A stretch of 64,000 nucleotides of DNA from assembly GCA_964468645.1 (NCBI GenBank), contig CAYXUU010000024.1:22689-86688 (forward strand). Reading direction: 5' to 3'. This document shows positions 63,765-64,000 of the stretch, in pieces; the first letter of the stretch is position 1, and every line of letters starts with the position of its first letter. A program made the translations under genes and the position numbers. Below the pieces are notes generated by a model, which had not been told where the DNA came from, did not search any database, and was given only the letters and a program-made list of their open reading frames with translations. Source of the stretch: JAIOZK01 sp964468645 (GTDB lineage: Bacteria; Bacteroidota; Bacteroidia; Bacteroidales; JAIOZK01).

Positions 63765-63832
63765 CCTTCCCTTCGCTGTCAGGCACATTTGGCATTCGCA
63801 CAATGCTACCCTAAAGCCAAAAATGCCAAATG
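63765..63832. repeat. Direct repeat plus hairpin bordering the RM island, right side
   Basis: The right copy of the CCTTCCCTTCGCTGTCA core is followed by CATTTGGCATT (63786-63796) and AATGCCAAATG (63822-63832), a perfect 11-base inverted repeat with a 25-base loop. Confidence 0.6.
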
Positions 63833-63927
63833 AGCCTTCCAGCCCATCCCGCTCCAACACGCAGATTAAAAGACATTGCAGCAAAAATGATAAATATGAA
63901 CCTTGAAAATAAAACCGCCAGTGCACA

Positions 63928-64000
63928 ATCGAGTAGATGGCCCCTGCCATAGCAGACCGGGGAGCGCCTCTCACACCACTGTACGTACGGGCCTCGTATG
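63928..64000 (-). mobile_element. Group II intron 3' end (cut by window edge)
   Basis: Read on the minus strand, GAGGCCCGTACGTACAGTGG resembles the 3' side of intron domain V, GTGTGAGAGGCGCTCCCCGG and GGCAGGGGCC form a domain VI-like stem, and CTACTCGAT would be the 3' intron end. The catalytic domain V and any reverse transcriptase lie beyond the right edge. Judged by motif memory only. Confidence 0.55.

Noticed and set aside
63786..63832. The 11-bp inverted repeat as an integron attC site
   Set aside because: Core RYYYAAC/GTTRRRY sequences are not visible, and no integron integrase is present.

Overview
The window reads as chromosome from an anaerobic or fermentative member of the Bacteroidota, probably Bacteroidales/Marinilabiliales-like. 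Evidence: many promoters of the Bacteroidota type (a TAnnTTTG -7 element close to start codons) and few Shine-Dalgarno sites; Bacteroidota-specific genes (a DUF4295 protein between rpmG and ftsY, a GH97 glucosidase, a type IX secretion C-terminal sorting domain); and a metabolism of amino-acid and keto-acid fermentation (2-oxoacid:ferredoxin oxidoreductase, ADP-forming acyl-CoA synthetase, tryptophanase, a KamA-family aminomutase). I saw no rRNA, tRNA or CRISPR array.

Layout. 1-12 kb is mostly housekeeping: floA (partial)/nfeD, clpS, a NUDIX hydrolase, OsmC, P5C dehydrogenase, a long KamA-family protein, a serine hydrolase, rimO-ftsY, DUF4295-rpmG. rimO appears to begin at a CTG codon. 12-28 kb holds xerD, an SDR and a concentration of PLP enzymes: three aminotransferases, a tandem tryptophanase whose N-terminal half has lost its PLP lysine, and a group II decarboxylase. 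28.3-29.4 kb is an IS200-type HUH transposase lying exactly between two copies of a palindrome-rich repeat. 29.5-31.6 kb is a GH97 enzyme.

31.6-43.7 kb looks accessory. On the minus strand is a two-gene operon of a CorA-like two-TM protein and an unknown partner. Divergent from it is a 1406-residue STAND-type NTPase with a HEPN-like R-x5-H motif near its N terminus, followed after 2 bases by a membrane-anchored glycerophosphodiester phosphodiesterase. Then come a two-module CbbX-like AAA+ protein with N-terminal beta domains, a TPR protein, a membrane protein and a frameshifted zinc-ribbon gene. The STAND-GDPD pair is my best candidate for an undescribed immune or stress module; this is inference.

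44-57 kb returns to core functions: a surface protein with an IPTL-like sorting tail, the ferredoxin/alpha/beta/gamma operon of a 2-oxoacid oxidoreductase, beta-carbonic anhydrase, a voltage-gated K+ channel ending in a zinc ribbon, a fatty-acid desaturase, a LytS/LytR-type two-component pair and a large T9SS-secreted PNGase F-like protein with a LamG domain. 58-63.8 kb is a type III restriction-modification island (XRE regulator, Mod, four-helix-bundle protein, DinD-like protein, Res) bracketed by short direct repeats; what looks like the 3' end of a group II intron enters from the right edge. Many intergenic spaces carry low-complexity tracts of recurring 'words' (gGTTGAg, CTTCCAGTTT, GAGTTCTGG and others) with local periods of 8, 11 or 14 bases.
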